From Pedobacter westerhofensis (GTDB taxonomy: Bacteria > Bacteroidota > Bacteroidia > Sphingobacteriales > Sphingobacteriaceae): a stretch of DNA of 64,000 nt. Below are positions 45,232-53,824 of the stretch, piece after piece; position 1 is the stretch's first letter; the number at the start of each line of letters is the position of its first letter. The translations under genes and the position numbers were made by a program. Location of the stretch: contig NZ_FXTN01000004.1 in the NCBI RefSeq assembly GCF_900182595.1, positions 372,001 through 436,000 of the forward strand, read 5' to 3'. Under the pieces are notes generated by a model that worked only from the letters and a program-made list of their open reading frames with translations, was not told the DNA's origin and ran no database searches.

Positions 45232-45569
45232 GATAATTTTGATTTAAGGCTGAGCAGTAATTCAAGATTGCCAATAAAACTTCTGGCTTCTTCAAGTTTG
45301 GTTTGTACGGCAACCCTGCCTTCTTTGGTGAGGGCATAATACTTGCGGACGCGGTTGTCTACCATTTCGGTGCTGGTGCTCAGCATTCCTTCGGCTTCCA
45401 TTTTATGCAGGGAAGGGTACATCGATCCTTCAGTAAGGAGGATCTCACCGTTGGTGATTTCCTTTACTTTTTGTGTGATCTCGTAGCCATACATTTTTTC
45501 ATTTTCCTGCAGTAATTTAAGAATGATCGTTTGCAGGCTTCCTTTTAACATACCGTTTGCTGTACTCAT
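45228..45569 (-). CDS. PadR family transcriptional regulator
   Basis: ATG 45569 (MSTANGMLKG) is chosen because the -7 element lies just upstream, leaving no room for the longer frame. The 113-residue protein has the PadR winged helix (SLQTIILKLLQENEKMYGYE, LTEGSMYPSLHKMEAEGM, then RKYYALTKEG) and a short C-terminal dimer helix. Its stop overlaps the DUF2723 ATG. It probably represses its own operon through the adjacent palindrome. Confidence 0.92.
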   Translation of the reverse strand: MSTANGMLKGSLQTIILKLLQENEKMYGYEITQKVKEITNGEILLTEGSMYPSLHKMEAEGMLSTSTEMVDNRVRKYYALTKEGRVAVQTKLEEARSFIGNLELLLSLKSKLS

Positions 45570-45573
45570 GATA

Positions 45574-45610
45574 CAAATGTATAATTTTCCTACATACATA
45601 GGAAAATTAT
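45574..45610 (-). promoter_or_regulatory. PadR-operon promoter with perfect 30-bp palindrome
   Basis: In minus-strand sense, TACATTTG (45581-45574) is an exact -7 element ending 4 bases before ATG 45569, so the mRNA is probably leaderless or nearly so. Next to it, ATAATTTTCCTA (45581-45592) and TAGGAAAATTAT (45599-45610) are perfect 12-bp arms around CATACA. A protein bound here would cover the promoter. Confidence 0.7.
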
Positions 45611-45631
45611 GCATTATATATTTTTTTTGGT

Positions 45632-46306
45632 TTAGCTAAAAGTGATTGTACCAAGGTACTCACTGTCCGACTGCCTGCTGCGGTCTGCTGCAACAAACGC
45701 CAGGTAACAATGAAATGTGCCACCATTGGTGTATATCTTACTTTTTTTGTAGTAGCTTACCCGCAGAATCTGTTCGCCACTTTTTCTGAACTCTCCAAAA
45801 ATAGACATGAAAGCCTTTTTGTGCTCAATATCATAAGCAAGCAGCATTGCCTGGTCTGCATAATGTGCACCTTTTGCGAGCGCATCCGACCAATCTTTAT
45901 CCCAGCTGAATTTGATCTCCTGTTCAGCATACTTTTCTACCTTCATGTTTTCTGGCAGAGGCAGACTGCCGTAGCTCACTTTGGCCAGGGCAGGATTGAC
46001 TGTGAACTCAGGTGCATCACCTTCAACGGCATGAGTCAGAAGGTAGGATTTCGCAGCAGCATGGCCTTGCGAAGCAGGCTTGTAGGTGAAACCTTTGAAT
46101 CCTTCACGCACAAAATCGAGAAGTGGTTTTAGCCAGAATTGCGCGGTGTTAAATCTGGTACGATTGCCTTTTTCTTTTTTTGAGATCTTCGTTGTTCTTT
46201 TTTTATGCGGCCCCTTTATATACGGATTGCCATTACGAGAAGATCCATGTGTAGGGCCTACCTTTCCTTTGATAGGGCCGTTAATTCCATTGATTAGTTT
46301 TCCCAT
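45632..46306 (-). CDS. DUF6266 family protein
   Basis: The 224-residue protein has a Gly/Lys-rich N-terminus (MGKLINGINGPIKGKVGPTH, then NPYIKGPHKKRTTK) and a beta-rich body with AALAKVSYGSLPLP-like and IKFSWDKDW motifs. This pattern is that of DUF6266, which is frequent in Sphingobacteriaceae and of unknown function. There is no signal peptide. It lies just upstream of the PadR gene but is separated by the palindromic promoter. Confidence 0.75.
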   Translation of the reverse strand: MGKLINGINGPIKGKVGPTHGSSRNGNPYIKGPHKKRTTKISKKEKGNRTRFNTAQFWLKPLLDFVREGFKGFTYKPASQGHAAAKSYLLTHAVEGDAPEFTVNPALAKVSYGSLPLPENMKVEKYAEQEIKFSWDKDWSDALAKGAHYADQAMLLAYDIEHKKAFMSIFGEFRKSGEQILRVSYYKKSKIYTNGGTFHCYLAFVAADRSRQSDSEYLGTITFS

Positions 46307-46415
46307 GATATATTCAATTATTTGAAAACCAATTTACTAACTGTTTTAAACAAATACAAATTAATTTGAAAATAAATATGGATCAAAAACAGATCATACA
46401 GGGATAATATTTCTC

Positions 46416-46470
46416 TTTGATCCGAGTTTGATCCGTCTTTGATCCGAGTTTGATCCGAATGTGATGCGTT
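46416..46470. repeat. Five 11-bp tandem repeats
   Basis: Units TTTGATCCGAG, TTTGATCCGTC, TTTGATCCGAG, TTTGATCCGAA and a diverged TGTGATGCGTT follow one another at 46416-46470. The 11-base period is close to one helical turn. They lie between the divergent ends of DUF6266 upstream DNA and the SDR gene. Confidence 0.75.
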
Positions 46471-46564
46471 TTTGTTTGGGAACAGTGGTTACAGTAATCA
46501 ATCAGCGTATGATGGCGGGCATCTTATGATCTTTTCAGAAACCGGATTTTGAGATGTTATTTGC

Positions 46565-47329
46565 TTAAAGGTTTTGGCCGCCGGAAACTTCGATGCGCTG
46601 TGCATTGATCCATTTGGCATCTTCGGTGCACAAGAAAGCAACAACACTGCCGATATCGTCAGGCCTTCCTACGCGGCCAAGAGCCGTGATACTTGCGATA
46701 TGCTTGTTGAGTTCCGGATTATCTCTGACCATACCGCCGCCAAAATCGGTTTCTATGGCTCCGGGGGCAACAATGTTCACATTGATCCCGCGTTTACCTA
46801 ATTCCTGGGCCATGTATTTGGTTAAGGTTTCAATCGCGCCTTTCATACTTGCATAGAGTGAATAGCCCGGGGTACTGAATCTGGCCAGGCCGGTAGAAAT
46901 ATTGACAATACCGCCTCCGTCGTTCATCAGGGCAAGTGATTTTTGCGACAGGAAATAAACTCCTTTATAGTGGATATTCAGTAAAGTATCAAACTGCTCT
47001 TCAGTAGTATCAGTAAAGGGGGCATATACAGCGATCCCTGCGTTATTGATTAAAAAATCAAAATGATCAGTATCAAATTTATCTTTTAATACTTCCTGAA
47101 CCTGAATGAGAAACTGATCAAAGCTTTTGATATCTGCAGTATCAAGCTGCAGGGCTGCGCCCTTTTGTCCCAGTTGTTCAATATCAGCTATCACTGCCTG
47201 GGCCTCATCTTTTTTCGTGTGATAAGTGAAGATCACATCAAAACCTTTCTTTGCAAGGCTTTGTACCATGTTTTTACCTAATCCGCGGCTACCGCCGGTA
47301 ACCAGTGCAATTTTACTTTTAAGTTCCAT
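46565..47329 (-). CDS. SDR family oxidoreductase
   Basis: ATG 47329 (MELKSKIALV) is preferred because SDR proteins start close to the cofactor motif. The 254-residue protein has TGGSRGLG (about 12-19), NNAG, Ser in IVNISTGLA, YASMK catalytic pair and NIVAPGAIETDF. The C-terminus WINAQRIEVSGGQNL is typical. It sits 89 bases downstream of the AraC gene in the same direction, mirroring the AraC-SDR pair at 14012-15854. Confidence 0.9.
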   Translation of the reverse strand: MELKSKIALVTGGSRGLGKNMVQSLAKKGFDVIFTYHTKKDEAQAVIADIEQLGQKGAALQLDTADIKSFDQFLIQVQEVLKDKFDTDHFDFLINNAGIAVYAPFTDTTEEQFDTLLNIHYKGVYFLSQKSLALMNDGGGIVNISTGLARFSTPGYSLYASMKGAIETLTKYMAQELGKRGINVNIVAPGAIETDFGGGMVRDNPELNKHIASITALGRVGRPDDIGSVVAFLCTEDAKWINAQRIEVSGGQNL

Positions 47330-47418
47330 CGTAATAAGTTTTAATTCGACGGTAAAAGTAAGATGATATCGGACAACGGTGTTTGCACAATTCAATCAGA
47401 AGCTTACATAAATCAATC

Positions 47419-48327
47419 TTAGGCCCTGAATAGATTGGGAGCGATGGAGGTTTGTTTTCTAAAGAAGTTTGAAAAATGCGCCAGCTGTTCAAAACCGAGG
47501 GAATAGGCAATTTCGGATATGTTCCAGTCGGTCTGTTTCAACAGGATTTTTGCTTCCTGTGTAATCCTGGAGCTGATGATCTCTGTAGTGGTTTTGCCTG
47601 TATTTTCTTTTAAAACCTTATTCAGGTGATTTACATGTACAGAAAGCCGGTCGGCATAATCCTTGGCAGTACGCAGCGCCAGTTTCTGATGTTGTGATTC
47701 AATTGGAAACTGTCTTTCCAGCAGTTCAATAAAGAGAGAAGATACCCTTGCCGAAGCGTTATGTGTTGGATACAATGAAGATGCCGGCTGCAATTTCTGC
47801 CCGTAGTGGATCAGTTCAAGCACATAGTTTCTGATCAGGTCATATTTATAAGCGTAGTCGGATGATATTTCCTTATGGATTTTATTGAAGATCGCAGTCA
47901 GTTCCAGGCATTCTTCATCTGTAAGCTCGAATATTGGAACACCGCCCGGCTGAAAAATGGGCAGGTCTTCGAGAACTACGCCACTCTTATTCTTGATCAG
48001 AAACTCGTCTGTGAAGATACAAAAGCTGCCGTGCTGGTCTGTATCCTGTGGCAGCCAGTTATACGGAATCTTTGGTGTGGCAAAAATCAAAGCATTTTTC
48101 TCAATGTCAATTACTTTATCAGCGTACTCTGCTATATTCTTCCCGTGAATGAGGCCTATTTTGTAATATGCTCTGCGGTTGTAGGGCATAACAGGCTTCT
48201 TATCGGTTTCTTTGCTCACCAGATCTTCAGTTCTGAAGATGTTGAAATGACCAATTTCTTTAGAAAGCCCTGCAGGTATCAGGGTGGATATAGACTGATA
48301 AAATTCTTCTACCGATATAGTTTCCAT
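47419..48327 (-). CDS. AraC family transcriptional regulator
   Basis: ATG 48327 (METISVEEFYQ) is preferred. The 302-residue protein has a cupin-like sensing half (IGHFNIFRTED, YNRRAYYKIGLIHGK) and C-terminal AraC HTH (KDYADRLSVHVNHLNKVLKE, DWNISEIAYSLGFEQLAHFS, FFRKQTSIAPNLFR). It aligns over its full length with the AraC protein at 14012-14914. It is the likely regulator of the SDR gene downstream. Confidence 0.9.
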   Translation of the reverse strand: METISVEEFYQSISTLIPAGLSKEIGHFNIFRTEDLVSKETDKKPVMPYNRRAYYKIGLIHGKNIAEYADKVIDIEKNALIFATPKIPYNWLPQDTDQHGSFCIFTDEFLIKNKSGVVLEDLPIFQPGGVPIFELTDEECLELTAIFNKIHKEISSDYAYKYDLIRNYVLELIHYGQKLQPASSLYPTHNASARVSSLFIELLERQFPIESQHQKLALRTAKDYADRLSVHVNHLNKVLKENTGKTTTEIISSRITQEAKILLKQTDWNISEIAYSLGFEQLAHFSNFFRKQTSIAPNLFRA

Positions 48328-48420
48328 ATACATGAGGTTTGCAAAAATCAAATATAATGAAAAATCATTAATGGAAGCAGCGGCATTGATTGCTATATGA
48401 GAGCAGCGGAATAGCTGATC

Positions 48421-48732
48421 TTATCCATAATAACAAAGATAAGCCACATCGTCATCACAGGTAACATCAAAGGATACGCCTGAAGGAACATCAAATTCTT
48501 CCTGTGCCTTGTATTTTACATAACTGTTTCCTTCGAGTTTTACGCCCAGAATACCTGAAATGATAATCATTTTCTCTGGTGAGGATGTAGAAAAAGTATA
48601 GTTGCCTTTTTTCATCACGCCCACTGTGGCGCTTCCTTTTTCTGTTTCCAGTGCCAGGCTTTGAACTTTGCCCGAAAAATATACATTGTGGTTTACGGTC
48701 TCTTCTTCAGAAAGATTGATAGAATTACTCAT
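48421..48732 (-). CDS. ppnP: Pyrimidine/purine nucleoside phosphorylase
   Basis: The 103-residue single-domain cupin matches PpnP/YaiE (formerly DUF1255): VYFSGKVQSLALETEKGSAT, VGVMKKGNYTFSTSSPEKM, IISGILGVKLEG, FDVPSGVSFDV and the end VAYLCYYG. PpnP phosphorolyses a broad set of nucleosides to base plus ribose-1-phosphate. It is a small cytoplasmic enzyme and a single gene here, with N-terminal Glu residues longer than in E. coli. Confidence 0.9.
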   Translation of the reverse strand: MSNSINLSEEETVNHNVYFSGKVQSLALETEKGSATVGVMKKGNYTFSTSSPEKMIIISGILGVKLEGNSYVKYKAQEEFDVPSGVSFDVTCDDDVAYLCYYG

Positions 48733-48915
48733 GGTTTTGGATTTACTGGATTGATTTAAAAACCAAAAATAACTTTTTTATCATATAAGAGGTGGTTTAT
48801 CTATAAAAAACCTCCTATCGCATCGTGTTTGGGAATCTGGCGAATACATATACGGTTTTGGCTACATCCTTACCAGCAGCATTCCCGAATTTTGGCAGAT
48901 AAATTAATCAAAGAC

Positions 48916-49650
48916 ATGGAAATCAAAGGAAAAATCGTAGTGATTACAGGTGCTAGCAGCGGAATAGGCGAGGCTGCTGCGCGAATGCTGGCCGGGCTGG
49001 GCGCAAAAGTAGTATTGGGCGCACGCCGACCTGAGCGTCTGGAAAGTATTGCCGCGGGCATTGTAAAAGATGGCGGAGAAGCTGTATTTGCCGTAACAGA
49101 TGTAAAACGCCGTGAAGACCTTAGCAATCTGGTAAAACTGGCTGTTGAACAGTATGGTAGGGTGGATGTGATCATTAATAATGCCGGGATTGCCCGTTTA
49201 TCCCGAATTGATGAACTGGATATCGAAGCATGGGAAGAAATGATAGATATCAATCTGAAGGGTGTTTTGTATGGGATCGCCGCCGTCGTACCGGAATTTA
49301 AGAAACAGGGATATGGTCAGGTAATCAATATTATCTCAACTTCGGGTATTAAGATTGTGCCTTTGCAGGGCGTTTACGCAGGTACAAAAAATGCAGTGAG
49401 AACAATCAGTGAAGCCTTCCGCCAGGAGTCTAAAGGTGCATACCGCATAACCGGCATCTCTCCCGGAATGATCCGGACAGAACTGACCGAGGGAATTACA
49501 GACCCGGCGATGAGGTCTGCAATGCAGGAACATGTTTCGGCAGTGGCCATTTCTGCGGATGCGATTGCCAGCGCTGTAGTTTTTGCTATTGGCCAGCCCT
49601 CCGATGTAGAGGTCGGTGATATTGTTGTTCGCCCTGCGGCGCAGGATTAA
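48916..49650 (+). CDS. SDR family oxidoreductase
   Basis: ATG 48916 (MEIKGKIVVITGAS) is chosen; the longer frame adds 29 unlikely residues. The 244-residue protein has TGASSGIG, NNAG, Ser in NIISTSG, YAGTK catalytic pair and SPGMIRTEL. The ending VGDIVVRPAAQD is typical of YdfG-like and clavulanate-type SDRs. It precedes an AraC regulator and OsmC on the same strand, suggesting a stress-related cluster. Confidence 0.9.
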   Translation: MEIKGKIVVITGASSGIGEAAARMLAGLGAKVVLGARRPERLESIAAGIVKDGGEAVFAVTDVKRREDLSNLVKLAVEQYGRVDVIINNAGIARLSRIDELDIEAWEEMIDINLKGVLYGIAAVVPEFKKQGYGQVINIISTSGIKIVPLQGVYAGTKNAVRTISEAFRQESKGAYRITGISPGMIRTELTEGITDPAMRSAMQEHVSAVAISADAIASAVVFAIGQPSDVEVGDIVVRPAAQD

Positions 49651-49711
49651 TTTCTAAATTGCCCGGGATTTACTGATATTGTATTTATAAATATTTTTAT
49701 ACACTTATAAA

Positions 49712-50626
49712 ATGTCTATTCCTCAGATTTACACCATCAACAGTATTTCAGAACTGTTACGAAGGACAGGACTGCCAAAGCCACTGCATCCGCAGGTAGC
49801 GCTGGTGAACTATGACCAGGTGAAGCTGATGCTGACTGATGCCGGCAATAAATTTGCACTGAATTTTTATAAAATATCTTTTAAAACTGATTTTAACGGA
49901 CGTGTAAAATACGGACAGGGGTATTATGATTTTGAGGAGGGTGGACTTGCATTTCTCTCCCCAAATCAGGTCGTGACCATGTCTGGCGAAACTGAGAGTT
50001 ATCAGGGGTATGCGCTGTATTTTCATCCTGACCTGATCAGGGGCCATCCGCTGGCTGAGCATATCCATCAGTATGGATTTTTTGCTTATGCTGTTTCAGA
50101 GGCGCTATTTCTTTCTGACAAAGAGAAAAAGGTGATCAGCAGGCTGTTTGAAGCTATCGAAACAGAACTTCAGCATGATATTGACCACTTTAGCCAGGAT
50201 GTGCTTGTTGCACAGATCGAGCTGCTGCTCACGTACAGTAACCGTTATTATAACAGACAGTTTATCACCAGGAAAGTGATTTACAACAGTCTGATTGATC
50301 AGATGAACCTATATCTGGGCGGGCGCCTCGGCGCGCAAAATCCAGTGATCGGCGGACTGCCCTCTGTTCAGGATGTGGCAGACCACCTGCAGGTTTCTCC
50401 GAGGTATTTAACGGATATGCTTAAATCCCTTACGGGACAAAGCGCACAACAGCATATCCATCATCAGATCATAGAAAAGGCGAAAGATATTTTGGCAGTC
50501 AGCAACCGCACCATTGCAGAGATCGCATATGATTTAGGCTTTGAACATCCGCAATCATTTAATAAGTTGTTTAAGCAAAAAACAAAAATGTCTCCTTCAG
50601 CGTTCAGGCAATCTTTTGATAATTGA
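49712..50626 (+). CDS. AraC family transcriptional regulator
   Basis: The 304-residue protein has an N-terminal AraC-type ligand domain (about 1-180: FYKISFKTDFNGRVKYGQGY, LAFLSPNQVVTM) and C-terminal double HTH (VQDVADHLQVSPRYLTDMLK, RTIAEIAYDLGFEHPQSFNK, KTKMSPSAFRQ). It lies 61 bases after the SDR gene and 73 bases before OsmC, on the same strand. Confidence 0.92.
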   Translation: MSIPQIYTINSISELLRRTGLPKPLHPQVALVNYDQVKLMLTDAGNKFALNFYKISFKTDFNGRVKYGQGYYDFEEGGLAFLSPNQVVTMSGETESYQGYALYFHPDLIRGHPLAEHIHQYGFFAYAVSEALFLSDKEKKVISRLFEAIETELQHDIDHFSQDVLVAQIELLLTYSNRYYNRQFITRKVIYNSLIDQMNLYLGGRLGAQNPVIGGLPSVQDVADHLQVSPRYLTDMLKSLTGQSAQQHIHHQIIEKAKDILAVSNRTIAEIAYDLGFEHPQSFNKLFKQKTKMSPSAFRQSFDN

Positions 50627-50699
50627 TTGAAGTTTATAAATTTACTTTCGATTTGCGCCGGAATCATAACACAACCGGCAGACAGTCGTTAAAGATATT

Positions 50700-51191
50700 A
50701 TGAAGAAGCAACATCATTATCAATTATCATTAAGGTGGAATGGGAACCTTGGCGAAGGAACGCTTAACTATAAATCATATGCAAGGATTTACACTGTTCA
50801 CATCGATGGTAAACCAGTATTGGAAGGTTCCTCTGATCCTTATTTCAGGGGAGATCAAAGCAAGCACAATCCTGAAGACATGCTGATATCGTCGCTGAGC
50901 GCCTGCCATATGTTATCCTACTTACATGTATGTGCCGTAGGCGGGGTAGTGGTGGTAGATTACCTGGATAATGCTACAGGTTTGATGGAAACTACGCCGG
51001 ACGGTTCCGGCCGTTTTCTTGAGGTTACGCTTAATCCTGTGGTTACTGTTGCCGATGCTTCTATGATTGAAAAAGCCAACGCATATCATGCCAGGGCCAA
51101 TCAGCTCTGTTTTATTGCAAACTCGGTCAATTTCCCGGTGAAGCATGTGCCCGAGGCAAGAGTGAAGTTAAATGTAACTTTCAAGCTTTAA
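50700..51191 (+). CDS. OsmC family peroxiredoxin-like protein
   Basis: The 163-residue protein has the OsmC/Ohr fold with both redox Cys residues: ISSLSACHMLSYLHVC (first) and HARANQLCFIANSVNFPV (second). The HNPEDMLISSLSACHM pattern is that of OsmC family peroxide reductases. It reduces organic or hydrogen peroxide in the cytoplasm. It follows SDR and AraC genes and shares a bidirectional terminator with the convergent subunit-3 gene. Confidence 0.88.
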   Translation: MKKQHHYQLSLRWNGNLGEGTLNYKSYARIYTVHIDGKPVLEGSSDPYFRGDQSKHNPEDMLISSLSACHMLSYLHVCAVGGVVVVDYLDNATGLMETTPDGSGRFLEVTLNPVVTVADASMIEKANAYHARANQLCFIANSVNFPVKHVPEARVKLNVTFKL

Positions 51192-51222
51192 ATGCGCCCG
51201 TTACCAAAGTAACAGGCGCATT
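51191..51222. terminator. Bidirectional terminator
   Basis: Arms AATGCGCCCGTTAC and GTAACAGGCGCATT pair with one mismatch around loop CAAA, between convergent genes. The first base is the last base of the OsmC stop. Confidence 0.85.
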
Positions 51223-51225
51223 GGT

Positions 51226-51858
51226 TTATATCTTTTCAGACTCCATTCCGTACTGTTTTAACACATCAGCCGGTACGCCTTCCCATTTGTTTGGCTGGTT
51301 ACCTGCGTAGCCGATATCTTTGACCCCGATTTCGCTGGTGAAAAATCCTGAGGCCGTAAGATCCCGCATGAGGTTAAAAAAGGCAACTCCCTGCATCATA
51401 TTTGGTTTCGCTTTTTGAGGATAGGCGATCTCATCGATCAGGCTCAGCTGCTGGGCGGATGAACCTCCGCTGAATGGCTTTTGAAACCTGTTGTTGCTCT
51501 GGATGTCCAGCCATTTTAGTCCTCCGCGCATTGGCGTCTGGTGCTGTGGCATGTCCTTCACAATAAATTCAATAAAATCCGGCACTTTTGCATCTGTTGC
51601 ACTGCCCGACCTGCCATCTTTGGGTATGATGATATCTGCTAGAATTGCGATAGTAGCCATTTCATGTTCATTGAAGAACTTTGCTTCTTTCAGCGCCTGG
51701 TCCCTTGCTATTTCAAAGTCCTGCCTTCCCGGCTGGGCGGCAGCTTCTTTTGTAACTATTTCTTCTTTTACTTCTTTTCCCGGTTTACAGGCCTCGAGTA
51801 ATAATCCCGTACTTACGGCAGTGAGGCCTAAGGCCCTTAATGATTCTCTTCTGTTCAT
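51226..51858 (-). CDS. Gluconate 2-dehydrogenase subunit 3 family protein
   Basis: The 210-residue protein starts with a Tat-like signal (NRRESLRALGLT, then a hydrophobic run and Cys24 in LLEACKPG, a possible lipobox). The body shows the subunit-3 pattern: EHEMATIAILADIIIPKDG and FFNLMRDLTASGFFTSEIG. This small subunit accompanies GMC-type FAD dehydrogenases, helping export the complex through Tat and bind it. It lies 42 bases downstream of the GMC gene. Confidence 0.88.
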   Translation of the reverse strand: MNRRESLRALGLTAVSTGLLLEACKPGKEVKEEIVTKEAAAQPGRQDFEIARDQALKEAKFFNEHEMATIAILADIIIPKDGRSGSATDAKVPDFIEFIVKDMPQHQTPMRGGLKWLDIQSNNRFQKPFSGGSSAQQLSLIDEIAYPQKAKPNMMQGVAFFNLMRDLTASGFFTSEIGVKDIGYAGNQPNKWEGVPADVLKQYGMESEKI

Positions 51859-51900
51859 CTTATGATAGATAATTAAGCAGATTAAACGATACGATATTGA

Positions 51901-53640
51901 TTAGCTCAGGTTTACCTTTTTCTTCTGCGCCAGAATATACTCTGCGGTACGCATCGACAATGCAAGAATAGTCCAGGTTGCGTTTTTATCGCCCTGCTGT
52001 ACGAAAGGCCCGGCATCAACCACAAATAAATTCTGGCAATCATGTGCCTGGCACCATTTGTTCAGCGCAGATTTCTTCGGATCATTGCCCATCCTTACTG
52101 TACCGGTTTCATGAATGATTTTTCCCGGTGCTTCCAGTCCGTAATTGGTATCTGCGCCCGGCAGGTCTGAGGTAATGATGGCGCCCATATTATGCATGAT
52201 CTCTTTAAAAGTTTCCTGCATATGTTTTGCCTGTTTAACCTCGTCCGGTGCCCATTTATAATTGAACCGGAGGACAGGGATACCGTATTTGTCTACCACT
52301 TTAGGGTCTATCTCACAGTAATTGCTTTCTCTTGCGATAGCTGTACCGCGGCCGGCCATCCCTACGTTTGTGCCAAAAAACCTGCGGTAATCATCTTTCA
52401 ACGAAGCTCCATACCCTCCGGCTTCTTTCATCTTTCCATCCTTGCCGGGCACGAGGCCATTGACCTTCTGGATATTAGAGCCAATGCCATATCCCGGCAT
52501 GTGCATACCACCGCCATATTCTATATGGTATCCCCTTGGGAAGTCCAGCTTTTTATTGTCCAGCCACCAGGGCGAATAAATATGTACACTGCCTACACCA
52601 TCTTCGTTGTAGCGTTTACGGTCCATCAGCTGTGGCAAAAAGCCGCTGAGGCTCGCTCCTGTAGAGTCATGCAGGTATTTTCCTACGATGCCGCTGCTGT
52701 TGGCTATTCCGTCAGGGTGAGCTGCAGATTTTGAGTTGAGCAGCAGTCTTGCAGATTCTCCGGCACTGGCGCCCAGAATTACAATTTTACCTTTAACTTC
52801 ATATTCCTGTAGATCTTTGGTATTCACATAGGATACTCCTGTAGCAAGGCCGCTTTTATCTGTCAGAACTTCTCTGACCATGGCGTTGGTGATCACCGTC
52901 AGGTTTCCGGTTTCTACTGCCGGGATAACCAGGCATGAGGATGATGAAAAATCGGCGTAGACTTTACATGATCTTCCGCATTGCCCGCAGAAAAAGCAGG
53001 AACCACGTTTATTATTTCCCGGTAAAGCTTCGGTGAGGACAGACCCTCTTCCCGGTATAACTTTCACTCCGGATTTCGTAGCGCCCTTCTTAATAAACAG
53101 TTCGTGCAGCCTTGGTTTTGGAGGTGCGAGGAAGATGCCATCAGGTTCACTTTCTATTCCTTCGGCAGTTCCGTAAACACCAATTAACCGGTCTACCTTG
53201 TCATAAAAAGGTTTTAGCTCATCGTAAACAATAGGCCAGCTATCGGTTAGTCCGTCCTTAGGCTGGAAATCTTCGGGGCCCATTCTCAATGAGATTCTTC
53301 CCCAGTGATTTGTTCTTCCGCCCAGCATCCTGGAACGGAACCATGCAAATTCTGAGTTGTTTTTTTGTGTGTAAGGTTCACCTTCAAGTTCCCAACCACC
53401 GTATGCGGCATCGAAATCGCCGAAGGGACGGGTAGTGCTGGCTCCGCGCCTGGGTGATTCCCAGGGCCATTTGAGCTGCTGGGCGTCTGTTCTTGGGTCA
53501 AAATATGCACCTGCTTCGAGCATCAGTACTTTTTGTCCGGCATGAGCAAGCACATAGGCAGCCATACCGCCTCCTGCACCTGAACCTACAATAATTGCAT
53601 CGTATTCTACATTTGACTTTTTAATCTGAAAATCGTTCAT
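51901..53640 (-). CDS. GMC family oxidoreductase with Fe-S-type cysteine cluster
   Basis: The 579-residue FAD enzyme has the dinucleotide motif GSGAGGG (19-25), RMLGGRTNHWGRISLRM (FAD-binding GMC signature), and the GMC C-terminal domain with HETGTVRMG and the VVDAGPFVQQGDKNATWTIL flavin loop. An unusual cluster C215-x2-C218-x2-C221-x3-C225 (CFFCGQCGRSC) and Cys236 could ligate an Fe-S centre. It is probably a sugar or alcohol dehydrogenase on the periplasmic side, exported with subunit 3 (encoded next, 42 bases downstream). The substrate is unknown. Confidence 0.9.
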   Translation of the reverse strand: MNDFQIKKSNVEYDAIIVGSGAGGGMAAYVLAHAGQKVLMLEAGAYFDPRTDAQQLKWPWESPRRGASTTRPFGDFDAAYGGWELEGEPYTQKNNSEFAWFRSRMLGGRTNHWGRISLRMGPEDFQPKDGLTDSWPIVYDELKPFYDKVDRLIGVYGTAEGIESEPDGIFLAPPKPRLHELFIKKGATKSGVKVIPGRGSVLTEALPGNNKRGSCFFCGQCGRSCKVYADFSSSSCLVIPAVETGNLTVITNAMVREVLTDKSGLATGVSYVNTKDLQEYEVKGKIVILGASAGESARLLLNSKSAAHPDGIANSSGIVGKYLHDSTGASLSGFLPQLMDRKRYNEDGVGSVHIYSPWWLDNKKLDFPRGYHIEYGGGMHMPGYGIGSNIQKVNGLVPGKDGKMKEAGGYGASLKDDYRRFFGTNVGMAGRGTAIARESNYCEIDPKVVDKYGIPVLRFNYKWAPDEVKQAKHMQETFKEIMHNMGAIITSDLPGADTNYGLEAPGKIIHETGTVRMGNDPKKSALNKWCQAHDCQNLFVVDAGPFVQQGDKNATWTILALSMRTAEYILAQKKKVNLS

Positions 53641-53824
53641 CCTTAATTCTGGGTTATTAAGAGTATATATTTGGGTGCTTATTTTTCGAATTTAGGATTA
53701 AAAATGAAAAAATGACTTCTATTCCAAGAAATAATTGCTGTAACATTTTGAAAACATCCGTCCTGACGTTAACAAAATTGCCTTTAAAGTTGATAATAAA
53801 CACCCTTAAAAATAAAAAAGAGCC

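Noticed and set aside
46416-46470. Tandem repeats as a CRISPR array
   Set aside because: Units are only 11 bases and directly adjacent with no spacers; no cas genes are present.
48829-48915. N-terminal extension of the SDR at 48916
   Set aside because: The extra 29 residues precede a cofactor motif that normally lies near the N-terminus and have no SDR-like pattern.
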